DNA of 64,000 nucleotides from assembly GCA_022818135.1 (NCBI GenBank), contig JAFMSR010000001.1, positions 2,495,082 through 2,559,081 on the forward strand, given 5' to 3'. The position numbers were made by a program, and so were the translations under genes. Positions within the stretch are counted from its first letter, which is position 1. Every line of letters begins with the position of its first letter. Below, piece after piece: positions 26,545 to 37,145 of the stretch. This DNA comes from Saxidomus purpurata. Taxonomy: Eukaryota; Mollusca; Bivalvia; Venerida; Veneridae. A model generated the notes under the pieces. It saw nothing but the letters and a program-made list of their open reading frames with translations, was not told the origin of the DNA and ran no database searches.

Positions 26545-27444
26545 GTAAAGGACAAGAAAAACTGTGATACAAAGTATCACAGCGGGCCAACAAACAAAAA
26601 TCCCATGTAAATATTTTGAAAATTGGTGATAATTGATATTGAGGCATGGCCCCAAAAGAACTCGAGGGAACCAATTCTGGTTGAACAAGCAAAACCTGAC
26701 ACGACACCACATCTACTGACTGACCTGTAGTATCGAAACTTTACTGTTATCAAATAATATTTATACAGTATGTCCAGGAATGCTCTATAGACCGTTCCTG
26801 GTATGTCTTAATTTTTCATTACCATTATCCTTATTAATTTGACATGAATGAAGATTTTTATGATTATTTGCCGTAAAATATTTTTAAAAAATTAAAAATG
26901 ATTATTAAAACAGCAGAAAAAAGTATAAAAAAAAATGGGTGTTGATGGGATTCGAACTCGTGGTTTCTAAAAGTACACGTACACAAAAGTGTTGAAGTTA
27001 TCGGCTTTATCCATTACACCACGGAGGCAGACTTAACACAAATGGGAAAAAATTAGCTAAGACAATATCATATATGTCTAAAAAGGCCATAAAAGAATAT
27101 TCAGTCGACTCGTTTCGTTTCTATAATGTCAAAGGTTGTGTTAGTGGAAAAAGCAATCATATATCCATTTTTCTAGGTGTAGATTGCGACTGAAACGTGA
27201 AAAGCGCTTTTTTCTTTTTTGACCAGCGTATATTAGATTGCACCCTCTATGAAATGAACGACAGCTCAATTACAAACGACAACTCTTGCTTTTCAAAAAA
27301 AATTGACTGTGTCTACAGTTTTCATCTCAGAAGTACCTCAATTTTATAATGAAGAGAGACGCATATGTTCGATCTAGTGCTTAAGTCTCCATGCATCTTT
27401 TACTCACCACGTATTAAATATAGCGGGCCGCTGCTGCGGCCCGC
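26545..27444 (-). mobile_element. Interspersed repeat with GC-rich hairpin end and tRNA-like core, copy 1
   Basis: This matches 60645-61401 in the opposite orientation over almost the whole length. On the - strand it begins at a GC hairpin (27423-27444: GCGGGCCGC, TGCT, GCGGCCCGC), passes CTATATTTAATACGTGGTG, contains a tRNA-like block near 26945-27030 (A-box TGGTGTAATGG, B-box GAGTTCGAATCCC), and ends past the hairpin TGTGATACTTTGTATCACA. The tRNA-like block has no pairing acceptor stem. A related insertion is in the intron of gene B. A short shared open frame (LVQPEL...FGAMPQYQ) exists in both copies, but the differences are mostly amino-acid changing, so it does not look selected. Confidence 0.7.
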
Positions 27445-28421
27445 AATGACATTTAAAGTTGACAAGTTATCTACATTTAAAAAGAGCATCGTGTCTTTCC
27501 CATGCCCCAATAACAATTGATTTGCCGTGCACGCATGTTCTTGAATTTCATGTCCATCATTCAATTTTTCATAAGTTATTTGTTGACATGAACAAACAAA
27601 ATAACGCGCGTGCGAAGAGGTCAGTCGACAATTTAAGTTCTCCAATGAACACATTTTAGATTCATTCAAATATGTCAAGAACAACGAGTGTAACAGCTTT
27701 TTGAGTTCCTTGATCTGTTACTGTTGTCAACAATTATTATTACTAGTATTACTGGATTCGTATTTTCAACGCACTTCATTTTACATTAGATTTGATCAAA
27801 TTCATGAAATTTTATAAACACGTTTTTAATGACTTGAAACAATTTCATTCATATTTTTTATGTAAAATAAGGTGATATCGTTCGGTATATAAATGGTCAG
27901 AGGAAAAAGCGCAATACCTAAATTTTACCTAAATTAGTAACAATTCAACTTTCACATCTCCCTTAGGCTATAGATAATCTAGGTTTAAAAAAAACGATAT
28001 ATTGATTTATCCCGTTTGGCAGGCGCAGTTACACGTGACTGGTTTTATGGCCCGGTAAATCACACAAGCTCGCAAATATCGATAAAAGAAGGGTAACTCT
28101 GTAGACACCGTGATGACACATGAAATTTGACTTAATTCCCTTGATTTTTGTGATATCGGTCGTGGTCATAATAGTTCCCCATGTAACATTTTTAACTCAT
28201 CAAAAAGTAATAAAATCATTATCTGACAATATTTATTAAGTTATTGAAGTAATCTGAATTCTTTCCACTTTATTTCAATATATTTTTTATCAAAATAAAT
28301 TGATATCTTCTTGCTTCCCTATTGATTTAACGACGAATTTTGTTGAGTTGTATGTAACAGTCAACTTTTACAATACCTTATTGACAGATTTCACGGGTGG
28401 TTAACTCTCCCCACCACCACA

Positions 28422-29634
28422 AAATGAGGTGCAAAGAAATTGTGGGGAGCACACTTCCGAGATGGTGGGGTTCTACAAAATAAACAAGAAATGTGAGTAT
28501 GATTTTTGTAAATTTTGTTTTAAATTATTTTGTTGAAGAACTTTCAAAAATCGGGCAATGTAGTTACCAGTAGAAATGTTAAGACTACAGTTTGCATGAA
28601 TTGTGGAAACCAAAATCCATAAATTGTAGTGTCTAGAACGTTTAAAAGTTGGCGAAAATTTTGATTTTCAGTAACCAAAGTTAAACTATCCTTATTTTTT
28701 TGTCCCAAATCCCGTTTTTCCGAATAATTTTTACATGCAACATACGAGTACATGTACAAATAAGTATTTATTGTCACTACTGTAGACGATCCGGTGAGTA
28801 AATAAATTGAAATTACAGCCAATTTCTCAAATGAGGTGGAGGGGTGGAGTACGAGGCAGTGGGGATTTGGAGGTGGTGGGGTGGTGCTATCCAATACTGC
28901 AAGTCTCTTGACATGTAAATTCCTATTAAAAGTGCCAGTGTAATTATTTTATTATGTCACGTATATCTTCACTGCGAATTGACAGTGCTCGACGCTGATA
29001 ATTTATTTTAAAAATGAATGCTGCTTTTGTTTTCTTTCGTAGTTTCTGGTCGGATATCATTATCAAATAATGACCTGTATTAAATGTTTTATAATGTTAA
29101 CGAATATCCATTACGGAAGCATAAATGCGCAATCAATTATTTTACAGGTAAGAGGATTTCATGATCACGAAACCAGATAAAACGTTTGGTTTCATGTATA
29201 GCACCACCCCGCCACCTCTAAATCCCCACCGCCTCGTACTCTACCCCACCACCTCATTTGAGAAATTGGCTGTAATTTCAAATTATTTACTCACCGGATC
29301 GTCTAGTGACTTTTGTACATGTATTCGTATGTTGCATGTAAAATTTGATTAGAAAAACGGGATTTGGGACAAAAAATAAGGATAGTTTAACCACCCCGGG
29401 TATTCGACTACTTTAGACTTATAAACGTTCTAAAAACTGCAATTTATGGAATTTGGTTTCCACAATTCATGCAAACGGTAGTATCAACATTTCTACTGGT
29501 AACTACATTGCCCGATTTTTGAAAGTTCTTCAACAAAATAATTTAAAACAAAATTTACAAAAGCCATATTCACATTTCTTGTTTATTTGGTACAACCTCA
29601 CCACCTCGGAAGTGTGCTCCCCACAATTTCTTTT
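28422..29634. repeat. Foldback repeat: about 450-bp inverted arms around a 300-bp spacer
   Basis: The left arm (about 28422-28890) and right arm (about 29198-29634) are inverted copies. Shared landmarks are GAAATTGTGGGGAGCACACT, GGGCAATGTAGTTACCAG, AACGGGATTTGGGACAAAAA, and GGTGGTGGGGTGGTGCTA next to the spacer. Small indels distinguish the arms. Open frames through the arms (for example TTPPPPNPH) are mirror images and not genes. It is either a foldback transposon or two inverted insertions. Confidence 0.8.
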
Positions 29635-29668
29635 CATCTCATTGGCCCACCAATCGAATCGCTCAGAT

Positions 29669-30085
29669 TTTCAAATAAAAGTCTTTCTTTTTTAACTTCT
29701 GAAATCACTTAATTCATTTAGAGTTCGAGCTAAATAGAATCACGGACCTATGTATAAGTTAGAGTTTATTTAAGAAACCCTAAGGGAGCGAGCGACTGGG
29801 GTTTCTTAATTGTTAAAATTTGACTTAATAAACTCTAACTTACTTAGTGTTTAACCTCATTTGACCTTTTGCATAGCCACCGACATGTATTGTGGCACGG
29901 AAGGTCCGTGATTGTCGGCGGAGCTAAAGTGTTTTCTATTTAGAGCGAACTCTTTAATGAATTAAGTGATTTCAGTAGGTAGTTTTGATAAAAAAGAAAC
30001 ACGTTTATTTGAAATCTCAGCTACCGCTCGCTCCCTTAGGGTTTCTTAATTGTTAAAAGTTGACTAAATAAACTCTAACTTAAAC
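29669..30085. mobile_element. TIR element with a second inverted repeat nested inside and beside it
   Basis: TTTCAAATAAA...CTGAAATCACTTAATTCATT (29669-29720) is inverted at about 29955-30020 (AATGAATTAAGTGATTTCAG). Inside and to the right, AAGTTAGAGTTTATT with CCCTAAGGGAGCGAGCG (29758-29796) is inverted at 30028-30083 (CGCTCGCTCCCTTAGGG plus AATAAACTCTAACTTA), with a third partial copy at 29803-29844. The right edge comes within 10 bp of the splice donor of C1q gene A exon 1 at 30093. Confidence 0.65.
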
Positions 30086-30093
30086 TTAAATAC

Positions 30094-30451
30094 CTTTTTG
30101 TTCGAACGAACTTTTGTCAGCAGCCCTTTCCGACATTTCCGTATTTTTCTCAGGGTTAACTAAAGTTTCTTGGCGTCTCATAGAGTGTATAATTGACCGT
30201 ATTCGATGGTCCTTTACGGCCATCGACTGCTTCATTCGTCCTATGTCTTTCTTTTGGTTTGACACTTCATTCTGTAAATCAGCGATTTGTGACTCTTGGA
30301 TTGCGCTGCGTTCTTCAAGGGCGCTCACACGTGCAAGTAGCTGACCAATGAGCGTGCTGTCGTCCAAATAGTCGTTATTTTTAGATTCAACACAAACTGC
30401 TGCAAGCAACACTGTCCCGATACAGAAGCAAAACGAACTTTTGAATATCAT
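30094..30451 (-). CDS. C1q gene A, exon 1 (signal peptide and coiled coil)
   Basis: The start chosen is the ATG at 30451-30449, giving MIFKSSFCFCIG, which aligns with the starts of genes B, D and F. Upstream in-frame codons have no ATG. Residues 1 to about 22 form a signal peptide ending near AVCVES. A heptad-patterned coiled coil follows (TLIGQLLARVSALEER ... LQNEVSNQKKDIGRMKQSM), then a short basic and polar linker. The exon ends with AAAAAG|GTATTT, phase 1, so the protein continues in exon 2 at 23191. The coiled coil probably drives trimer or higher assembly, replacing the collagen stalk of vertebrate C1q. No premature stop is seen across the two exons. Confidence 0.85.
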
Positions 30452-31361
30452 TACGACAATAGCGGTGTATACCACTAGGTTAAGTATTTGTTGAAAATAC
30501 GAGTCTAAAACTTTAAATATAAGAGCTGATAAGCTTCAAGATTTCTTCACAATCGAGCTAGAATAAATTAGTATAAACTAAAGATAAGACAAAGATCATG
30601 AACCAAAAACGTGTTACTAATCGAATACATCCTAGACTGTGTATTGTATTGTATCAATTGACAAAGTACATGTAACAATGCCATGTGTAAGATTACCGTA
30701 TTGAGGTTCCGTTAGTTACATGGAATCAAGAATCATGTCATAAGGTCTGTGTCAGCTGGAGCCTGAAACACTGGAACCTCGCTCGTATTTGTCGTACTTG
30801 CTGGTCCTGTGATGAACAATATTTTTTACTCACAACTGTGCATGGACTCGTGATACTGTAATATAACACGACCCCTCGTCCCACCCCACCCCGATTTACC
30901 AGTTCTTATGCGAAATCTCCAGGAAGCTTCTTTTGTACAGTAACATTTAACCATCATTTTGTAGGGAAATATTTACTTGTTTGACTTCGATGTGCAATTA
31001 CGGTTTGATTTAGAACATATCTACATATTTCTGGGTTTCTTTTTATATATTTCAACCTGCACGTTTTGCCAGAACGTGTTCCATTCAAGGAATGTTTAAC
31101 ACAAATTACTTAAAATAATAGAAATGCTTATCAATATTATTTGAACAATATATTGAGTAATATTCAGAAAAACGCATAATATATGTTCACTTCTTTTCTT
31201 TTTGGAAAAAGCGAGTGTAATTCTGAATAGACTGAACAAGAATATTTGTAAAGTTCAGGTTAAATAGAAACAATGACAAGGCTGATTGGCATGAAGATAT
31301 ATTTTTACTTTAATCTAAATTTTCATTTAGAATATTAAAGTTATATTGCTTTCCAAAATGA
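30452..31361. other. Intergenic sequence between divergent C1q genes A and B
   Basis: About 1.4 kb separates the starts of gene A (-) and gene B (+); this part is unique and AT-rich. It should contain the promoters of both genes, but I see no clear TATA box or other named site. Confidence 0.4.
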
Positions 31362-31861
31362 CCATACTACATTATAGCCAAGGGTTTTTCAAAATATGGC
31401 ACTAGAACGGAATAAAATATAGAATGTGGACAAAATCTAACAAAAGTACTGCTATTGTATTTATTGTTATAGTAATAAATATATATTAAAGTCCATGATA
31501 AATTAAAATAGGCTTTTTATAAAAGAATATAAATATAGTCCAAAAATAATAGCCTCGGTATATCCCAAGGTTAAGTAACTTGCCGCGAATGCATTTTTTC
31601 AAAATGTTGAATAATTAGAAATATGGTAAAACATGTACTAAAATCATTGATTTAACATATGAAATGTGAACAAATTTGAAAATACGAAATCTTTCAATAA
31701 TGTTTAATAGTATTTTGAAACACTGATAAAAGGTTTATGTCTAGGGTCATCTCGCTTTTACTTCGCTTCTGAACTTCAGTGACCGCAAAAGTGGCAGTCG
31801 TATGCAAGTTATCACGAAGTATTTGAAATTCAGTTAACGCAAGGAATAAAAATAATCGATA

Positions 31862-33824
31862 ATGATCATCAAACGTTCGTTCTGTTTCCGTGTAGGAATA
31901 TTGTTGTTTACAGCAGTTTGTGTCAAAGCTTACAATCTCGAGAATTCGGGAGACAGTACGCTCATTGGACAGCTAATCGCACGTGTTAGCGCCCTTGAAG
32001 AACGCGAAGCAGATCAACAGAAGCTTATCGCTGATTTACAAAATGAAGTATCTGACCAAAGGAAAGATATTGGACGCATGAAGCAGTCGCTGGCTGCAAG
32101 GGAACGCCGAATATGGTCACTTCTCCACTCTATGACACGCCAAGAGACCTTATCAAAACATGAACAACAGACAAAAATGGCTGAAACGTCGAGACGTTCT
32201 GTTGATGATCGTCAGTCCAAAGACGCAGGTATTAACAAATTTTGTAAAGTAATTAATACTAAGTTAAATTAACAAGTTCTCTTAAAAAACGCTCTTGAGA
32301 AACCACTAATTTTTGAACCAGCCTAGAAAAGAACCGGACATTTAGTGAATTCGTGAATAGAATGGGTTGGTGGGGTATTTGTATAGACTATCAAAAGTCT
32401 TTAAGTGAATTACGGTACTGCGTTAAGTGGTCACCATGCTTAAACCTTGCTTAAATGGTCAATTTGTCCATTTCCCTTGACTGGCCGATTAAATCAGGTT
32501 AGACTGTACTACACTGATCATGATGATGTTGACAAATTAACCCGATAAATTCAAAATTCAAAATAGTCTGTGCTATTTTTAGAATACATTTTTGATGAGA
32601 GAACGTAACTATCTTCTATATCTTTGAAATTTGCAAAAAAGAAGAAAAGCTGTTAGTGTATTTACAAAGCAATTCCATGCCTATGTAATCGTGTATATGT
32701 TTTGAGAAATTTATTTATCGACGCAAAGACTAAGTCTGTCATCTCATTATTGGCGCCGCCGATGACGGCGGGGGCCTATTATGGAATAGTTTTTCCGGAA
32801 GTACATGCTAGGAGCGGTTATTAGAATGCGAAGAAAAATGGTTTTAACTGTATGCTAAAATAATACGAAATAGACATTAAAATATTGATTATACACATTT
32901 CCTTCATTAAAATGTAATTGTTTAATTGTAATGTTCCTTTTCATATCTTTTAGAAAAAATACGAAAACGTAAAACAACTTCTCCCTTATCGGTTTTGCAA
33001 CATTATAATATCAGCTTATTTTTTACAAAGCGCTTTAAAGTCAGTCTCCGTGGTGTAGTGGGTAAGCTGATAACCTCCTAATTTTACGAGTGGAGTTCAA
33101 ATCCCGGTCAAACCCAAATTTTTAAAATAATTTTTCTTCCGTTTTTTTTTCAGCTTTAAAACCACCATGATTTTAAATGTTTTCTGCAAATATTCATAAA
33201 TTTTTTCATTCAAATCAAACTAATAATGATTGCTTATCAAAAAGCTAATTTTGGCTATGTAACGCCACACATGTACAAAACTCTTTTCGGCGCCCTTTGG
33301 TGCTTTGCATCAATGGTATTCTTGTTATTTGATTGTATTGTTCTATTACAAACCCAGCTGTCAGACGAATACGCCAGACGGTCATAACTGTCGCGTTCAG
33401 TGCTGCTTTGTCCAAGACAATGTCACCTATGGGGACCCATCAGGATATCGTGTTTGACCACGTGTTCACCAACGTTGGCAACGGATATAATGCTCATCAC
33501 GGAGTCTTTGTTGCTCCAGTTCCGGGAACGTACGTGTTTTTCATGACTGTTCGAGCAATGAATACCAACGACATATGGAGCGACTTTGTAGTGAACGGGA
33601 TACAAAAAAGCACTACTTATGCCCAAAGTATGAATGGAGGATCAGACACTAGCAGCCAAACCATCATTCTTCAGCTTAAGCAAGGAGATGATGTAGCTGT
33701 TCGGTTACATAGAGCTGTCGTTGAAGTTTACGGCTCCGATAATCTTTATTCCACATTCTCTGGCTTTCTGTTAAGTGACGACTTCAATCAACCCAGAAAC
33801 ATTTTCGGCTCGTTCTTTCGATGA
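31862..33824 (+). CDS. C1q gene B: secreted coiled-coil C1q-domain protein
   Basis: Exon 1 is 31862-32228 and exon 2 is 33358-33824, for a 277-residue protein. The ATG follows ATAATCGATA, shared with gene D. Residues 1-22 form a signal peptide (MIIKRSFCFRVGILLFTAVC). About 30-90 are coiled coil (TLIGQLIARVSALEER, LQNEVSDQRKDIGRMKQSL). The donor GACGCAG|GTATTA is phase 1. The C1q domain runs from VAFSAALSKT to YSTFSGFLL, with VGNGYNAHHGVF, GTYVFFMTVRAM, DTSSQTIILQLKQGDDVAVRL. The paralog's acceptor ATTACAG is mutated to ATTACAA here, and the next AG six bases downstream (AACCCAG|CT) keeps the frame but drops two residues. The tail extends to GSFFR after NIFG. AATAAA at 33841-33846. Likely secreted innate immune recognition protein (family knowledge). 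Confidence 0.88.
32752..33325 (+). mobile_element. Insertion in gene B intron: GC-rich hairpin end with tRNA-like core
   Basis: The aligned intron of gene D lacks this about 575-bp block (D reads CATTATTCTTTGATTGTATT without interruption). It starts GGCGCCGCCGATGACGGCGG, comparable to the GC hairpin end of the 27.4 and 60.6 kb repeats, and near 33038-33110 holds a tRNA-like block (CTCCGTGGTGTAGTGGGTAA, then GAGTTCAAATCCCGG). A second GGCGCC lies near its right end (33289). The insertion ends about 30 bases before the rearranged splice acceptor. Confidence 0.6.
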
Positions 33825-34167
33825 CATGTAAATTCGTTTGAATAAATTGCAAAACTTATTTGTTCACTTTTCGTTTTATATTTGTATCTAGTACTCTGAC
33901 TGATGCTGTATAATAGTTGGGTTTGTAAGTTAGTCGAGTGTGTTGTGTCAACTTGTGTGTCTATATGAAAAAGAAAGATGAAAGACAAGAATATTATAAA
34001 TGTTTTAATATAAAATGAAGTTTGTTTATTAGAGAGACACTGGTAATGGCATCTAGGCATTAACCCACGTTAACGTGACTTATCTATTTTCCAAAAGTAG
34101 AAACCAAATCGTCAAAAGAAATTACTGGACTGTCGCAAGGACATTTAAGACTACAAGCTTGGTAGAT

Positions 34168-35505
34168 ATGGCGGTTTTAGAAATTTTATTAAATTTATGT
34201 TTCTGCATTTTGCTGTTGGGGGTTATCCATATTGATGGAAACAGCGACAGTATGGCGGAAGATAACTCTTTGATCATTCAGTTGCTTGAACGTATGAGTG
34301 CTCTTGAAGAACAGGATATAGTGCAACAGAAGCTGATCGTTGACCTCCAAAATGAACTCGTACAACGTGACGCAGTACATCAAAAGGATATCGTAGGGTT
34401 ACAAAAGGAACTGACCAATCAGAAGAAGGAAATTGGAATAATGAAAAAATCTTTAAAATTGAAAGATCGTCGAATTAAGAAATTGGCTCATAGCGTGAAG
34501 AAAACGACACAACGTTTCGTTCAATCGTCTAAAATGTCAAAAGGTTTTGTTGAAGGCAAGATAGTTTTGTTTATGTGTTCCATTTGTCAGTATTTATTAA
34601 TGTTTTTACTACATGTACTGTTAAACCAAATTATCTTATTAAACCTTACGAACTAATAATGTGCTTAGAGATAAAGATTTGAATTTGATTTGAATACAGG
34701 GTGCAAAATTCATCAGTTCAATTAATTACCTAACATTGAAAAATGTTGGACTTTCAAAACCCTTTTCGGTTAGTAAAAAATTCAATTGATCATTTACCTA
34801 AAGACTTGTTGACTTTTATATTGAAGTTTGAGTTTTGGCAGCCTGAAAGATTCAGCTTCAAACTTATTTAAAGACAGTGCAGATCTTATCTTACCGTAAC
34901 ACATGCCTTCGTAATACTTAAGGCTTTAAACTGTATAAATTTAGTTAGTTTAGTTTGGCTCTAAGCTTCACTGCCGGTTAAAAGTCGTAATTAATCTGAT
35001 AATTTTCATTTCTTTTATCAATTTAGAACAAGGCATAGTGCGCAATCGCCGGCTCGCTAACGAAGTCACAGTGGCCTTCAGTGCTGGGTTGTCAAAGACA
35101 GTCACACATCCGGGTATTAACCAGAACATCGTATTTGACCATGAGGAAATTAATTTGGGAAATGGATATAACCAACATCATGGCGTATTTATTGCTCCAG
35201 TCTCCGGAACTTACGTATTTTTCACGACAATTTATGCAAGCCATTTCTATAATCGTGACCATATTTATTGTCACTTTGTCGTCAATGGTGTTAACAAGAG
35301 TTCTTTGTACGTAGAAAGTACGGCCAGTTCAAGTGACACCGGAAGTCAGATGGTAATAACACAGCTTTTGCAGGGTGATGATGTCGCTGTACAACTGAAG
35401 GACGTCGTAGGTGGAATATACAGTAACACCGTGGACCTACTTTCTACCTTCTCTGGCTTTCTCCTTCAGCAAGACTTTTCGCCGCCAAACAACATTTTGG
35501 GTTGA
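34168..35505 (+). CDS. C1q gene C: secreted coiled-coil C1q-domain protein with GC-AG intron
   Basis: Exon 1 is 34168-34555 and exon 2 is 35027-35505, for a 288-residue protein. The start chosen is the ATG of GATATGGCGGTTTTAG because it matches gene E; an in-frame ATG upstream (34075) would bury the signal peptide. Signal peptide: about residues 1-28 (LCFCILLLGVIH). Coiled coil: about 38-115, longer than in A/B/D/F, with an extra LVQRDAVHQKDIVGLQKEL segment. The best donor is AAG|GCAAGA, a GC-type site that gives the family's phase 1; the only nearby GT (AAAAG|GTTTTG) is poor. The C1q domain runs VAFSAGLSKT, INLGNGYNQHHGVF, GTYVFFTTIYA, TGSQMVITQLLQGDDVAVQL, STFSGFLL, ending PPNNILG. ATTAAA at 35523-35528 is a possible poly(A) signal. 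Intact by eye, so the functional partner of broken gene E. Confidence 0.85.
34556..35026 (+). other. GC-AG intron of gene C
   Basis: The 471-bp intron begins GCAAGATAG and ends TCAATTTAG. AG|GCAAG is the consensus context of the minor GC donor class. The matching site in gene E (48488) is identical. The first part of the intron is open in frame, so an unspliced reading would give a false extension of the coiled-coil exon. Confidence 0.6.
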
Positions 35506-35528
35506 AATTTAAAATAGGTCTTATTAAA

Positions 35529-37145
35529 TGCTGGGAGTGTACTGAATTCAAACGTCAAATAATATACATGTATTCAGAACTGTTGTCTTGTTATTATTTT
35601 TGTTATGCTAGTTTGATTCATTTAGTGAAAAAAAAGACTTTCGGCTGCACTTCTTGTTTACAGGTAAGATTTTAAGCAAACCGCAGACGAAAGAATAAAC
35701 AAAATTACATGAGCAGTAGGCTAATATATATGACAATTAACTGTGACACTTAAAACTTGTAGAAAGTCCTAAATAATTGTACACGGAAAATATACCGTTT
35801 TAGCGACATGCAATCAGTTTTAAATTGGTCCTTCATACATGAAACTATCAAGAAGATCTGAGATCAAACCAATATTAACAGTGAATATTTTTGAACAGTG
35901 GCAATTGGTTACAGAATACGTGACGTTCACAGTTTTCAGTTGCGTTTGGGGCAATGTGTCTGTATAAATCAAATAATATTCAGAAACATTGTGACTAGGT
36001 CATCGTTACGTTTCCAGTTAGAGAATTGAAATCAATTTCGCAAATTTAAGTGCAGTACCATTGTGCCTTAAGCGATCTGAGTTATTAATGAATTTGGACA
36101 AGATCATATTGACTATGTTTGTTGACGATTGCATATAGAGTTAAAAAACGGAGAGACATTGCTTATTTGGTAAATTTCGGCTAACAAAAAGCTGTACATC
36201 CGGAGTACCTCGGGCTATATGGAATGTTATCTATTATGCCCAAAGACATTTCGACATTTTATATCGAAACTGTTAAACGTAGCGAGCTGATAGAACAATT
36301 TTTCAAAATGTCGACAATTAATCAGCATAAGCTCCAGATCACGAATTGAGCCCCCTCCGGCCCTCCCTTCCCTCCAAAAAGGTTCAAGTTATAAGCTTCG
36401 ATTGCTACCTTGACAACAGGACACGGAACTGTGTATTTTGCGCGCGAAACTGTGTTCATTTAATACACTTGAAAAGTCATTTATAAATATGTCAACGATT
36501 ACTAAAGTTACTGAAATATTGCTTCATAATTAGCTTTAACCCCAACTGCGACCGAGAGCTTTATGTGTGAGCTTGATGGGGTTTAAAATTTGTAAAATTA
36601 TTTCAAAATCCCTCAACATATAGCATGCCCTACATATATCTTCCAGGCCGAAAAAATCCCATCTGTAACTGCAGCAAAGATTCCAAAGATACCCACGCAT
36701 GGGTTGAACAAGTTAAAGCAACAGCTGTTTGGAGTTATTCGAACCCTTGTCTGCGACAGGTTGAACTCGGAAATGTGGACGTACTGTGCAAACATACAGT
36801 GCCCTGATTAGGCTCGTCAGTCTGAATATCAAACAAATTAAACATTTTGTTCCGTTCCTTATTTCAAAGTCGTTTTAAAGGACGGGACTTTCCTCTTCAA
36901 TAATGATTTTTCTAGAATTAATATTGTTACTAATGTAAAGATGTATTTGTAAGGTATATAGAGGTATAGGTATAAGGAAACACAAATAACTGAAATAATA
37001 GATACATACAGGGACAAAACTGTACGCACTGACTTTTAACGAGGTCAAGGTTTATCACGCCGTCACTGTGTGAAGAAAAATGTACATATATAATTCAATA
37101 TTCATAAAACATATGGAAAACATGACAGAAAAGGAATAACGATAA
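35529..37145. other. Duplicated spacer between C and C', no gene seen
   Basis: Nearly the same sequence lies at about 49427-51770, apart from a 700-bp insertion there. Short mirror open frames near 36613-36807 (and 51195-51477) are not conserved as protein between copies. Confidence 0.5.

Larger units (their letters stand above)
23192..30093 (-). other. 6.9 kb intron of C1q gene A, packed with repeats
   Basis: The intron has a GTATTT donor and a TTTCAG acceptor and is phase 1, like the other family introns, but it is several times longer. It holds a 34-bp palindrome (25304), a tRNA-like fragment (25371), a tRNA-containing interspersed repeat (26545), a foldback repeat (28422) and a nested TIR element (29669). 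I see no exon in either strand. The stretch 23240-25290 has nothing recognisable. Confidence 0.6.

Noticed and set aside
26297..26710. 137-codon - strand frame, partly shared with 61254-61511
   Set aside because: The shared part lies wholly inside the interspersed repeat and most differences between copies change the amino acid; outside the repeat the frame is unique and AT-driven.
26940..27030. Functional tRNA gene
   Set aside because: A- and B-box-like motifs are present, but the ends do not pair as an acceptor stem and the spacing is too long; same verdict for 33038-33110, 43872-43952 and 61045-61120.
28544..28894. 116-codon - strand frame TTPPPPNPH and its + strand twin at 29161
   Set aside because: They are inverted copies of the same foldback arm, with no ordered domain and no splice context.
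33423..33626. - strand frames opposite the C1q exons (also 46930-47133, 48990-49292, 52852-53034)
   Set aside because: Mirror frames of conserved coding exons; the sense strand explains the openness.
34075..34656. 193-codon reading of gene C exon 1 without splicing
   Set aside because: Begins 31 codons before the ATG shared with gene E and runs through the GC donor into intron sequence; the tail is not conserved as protein.
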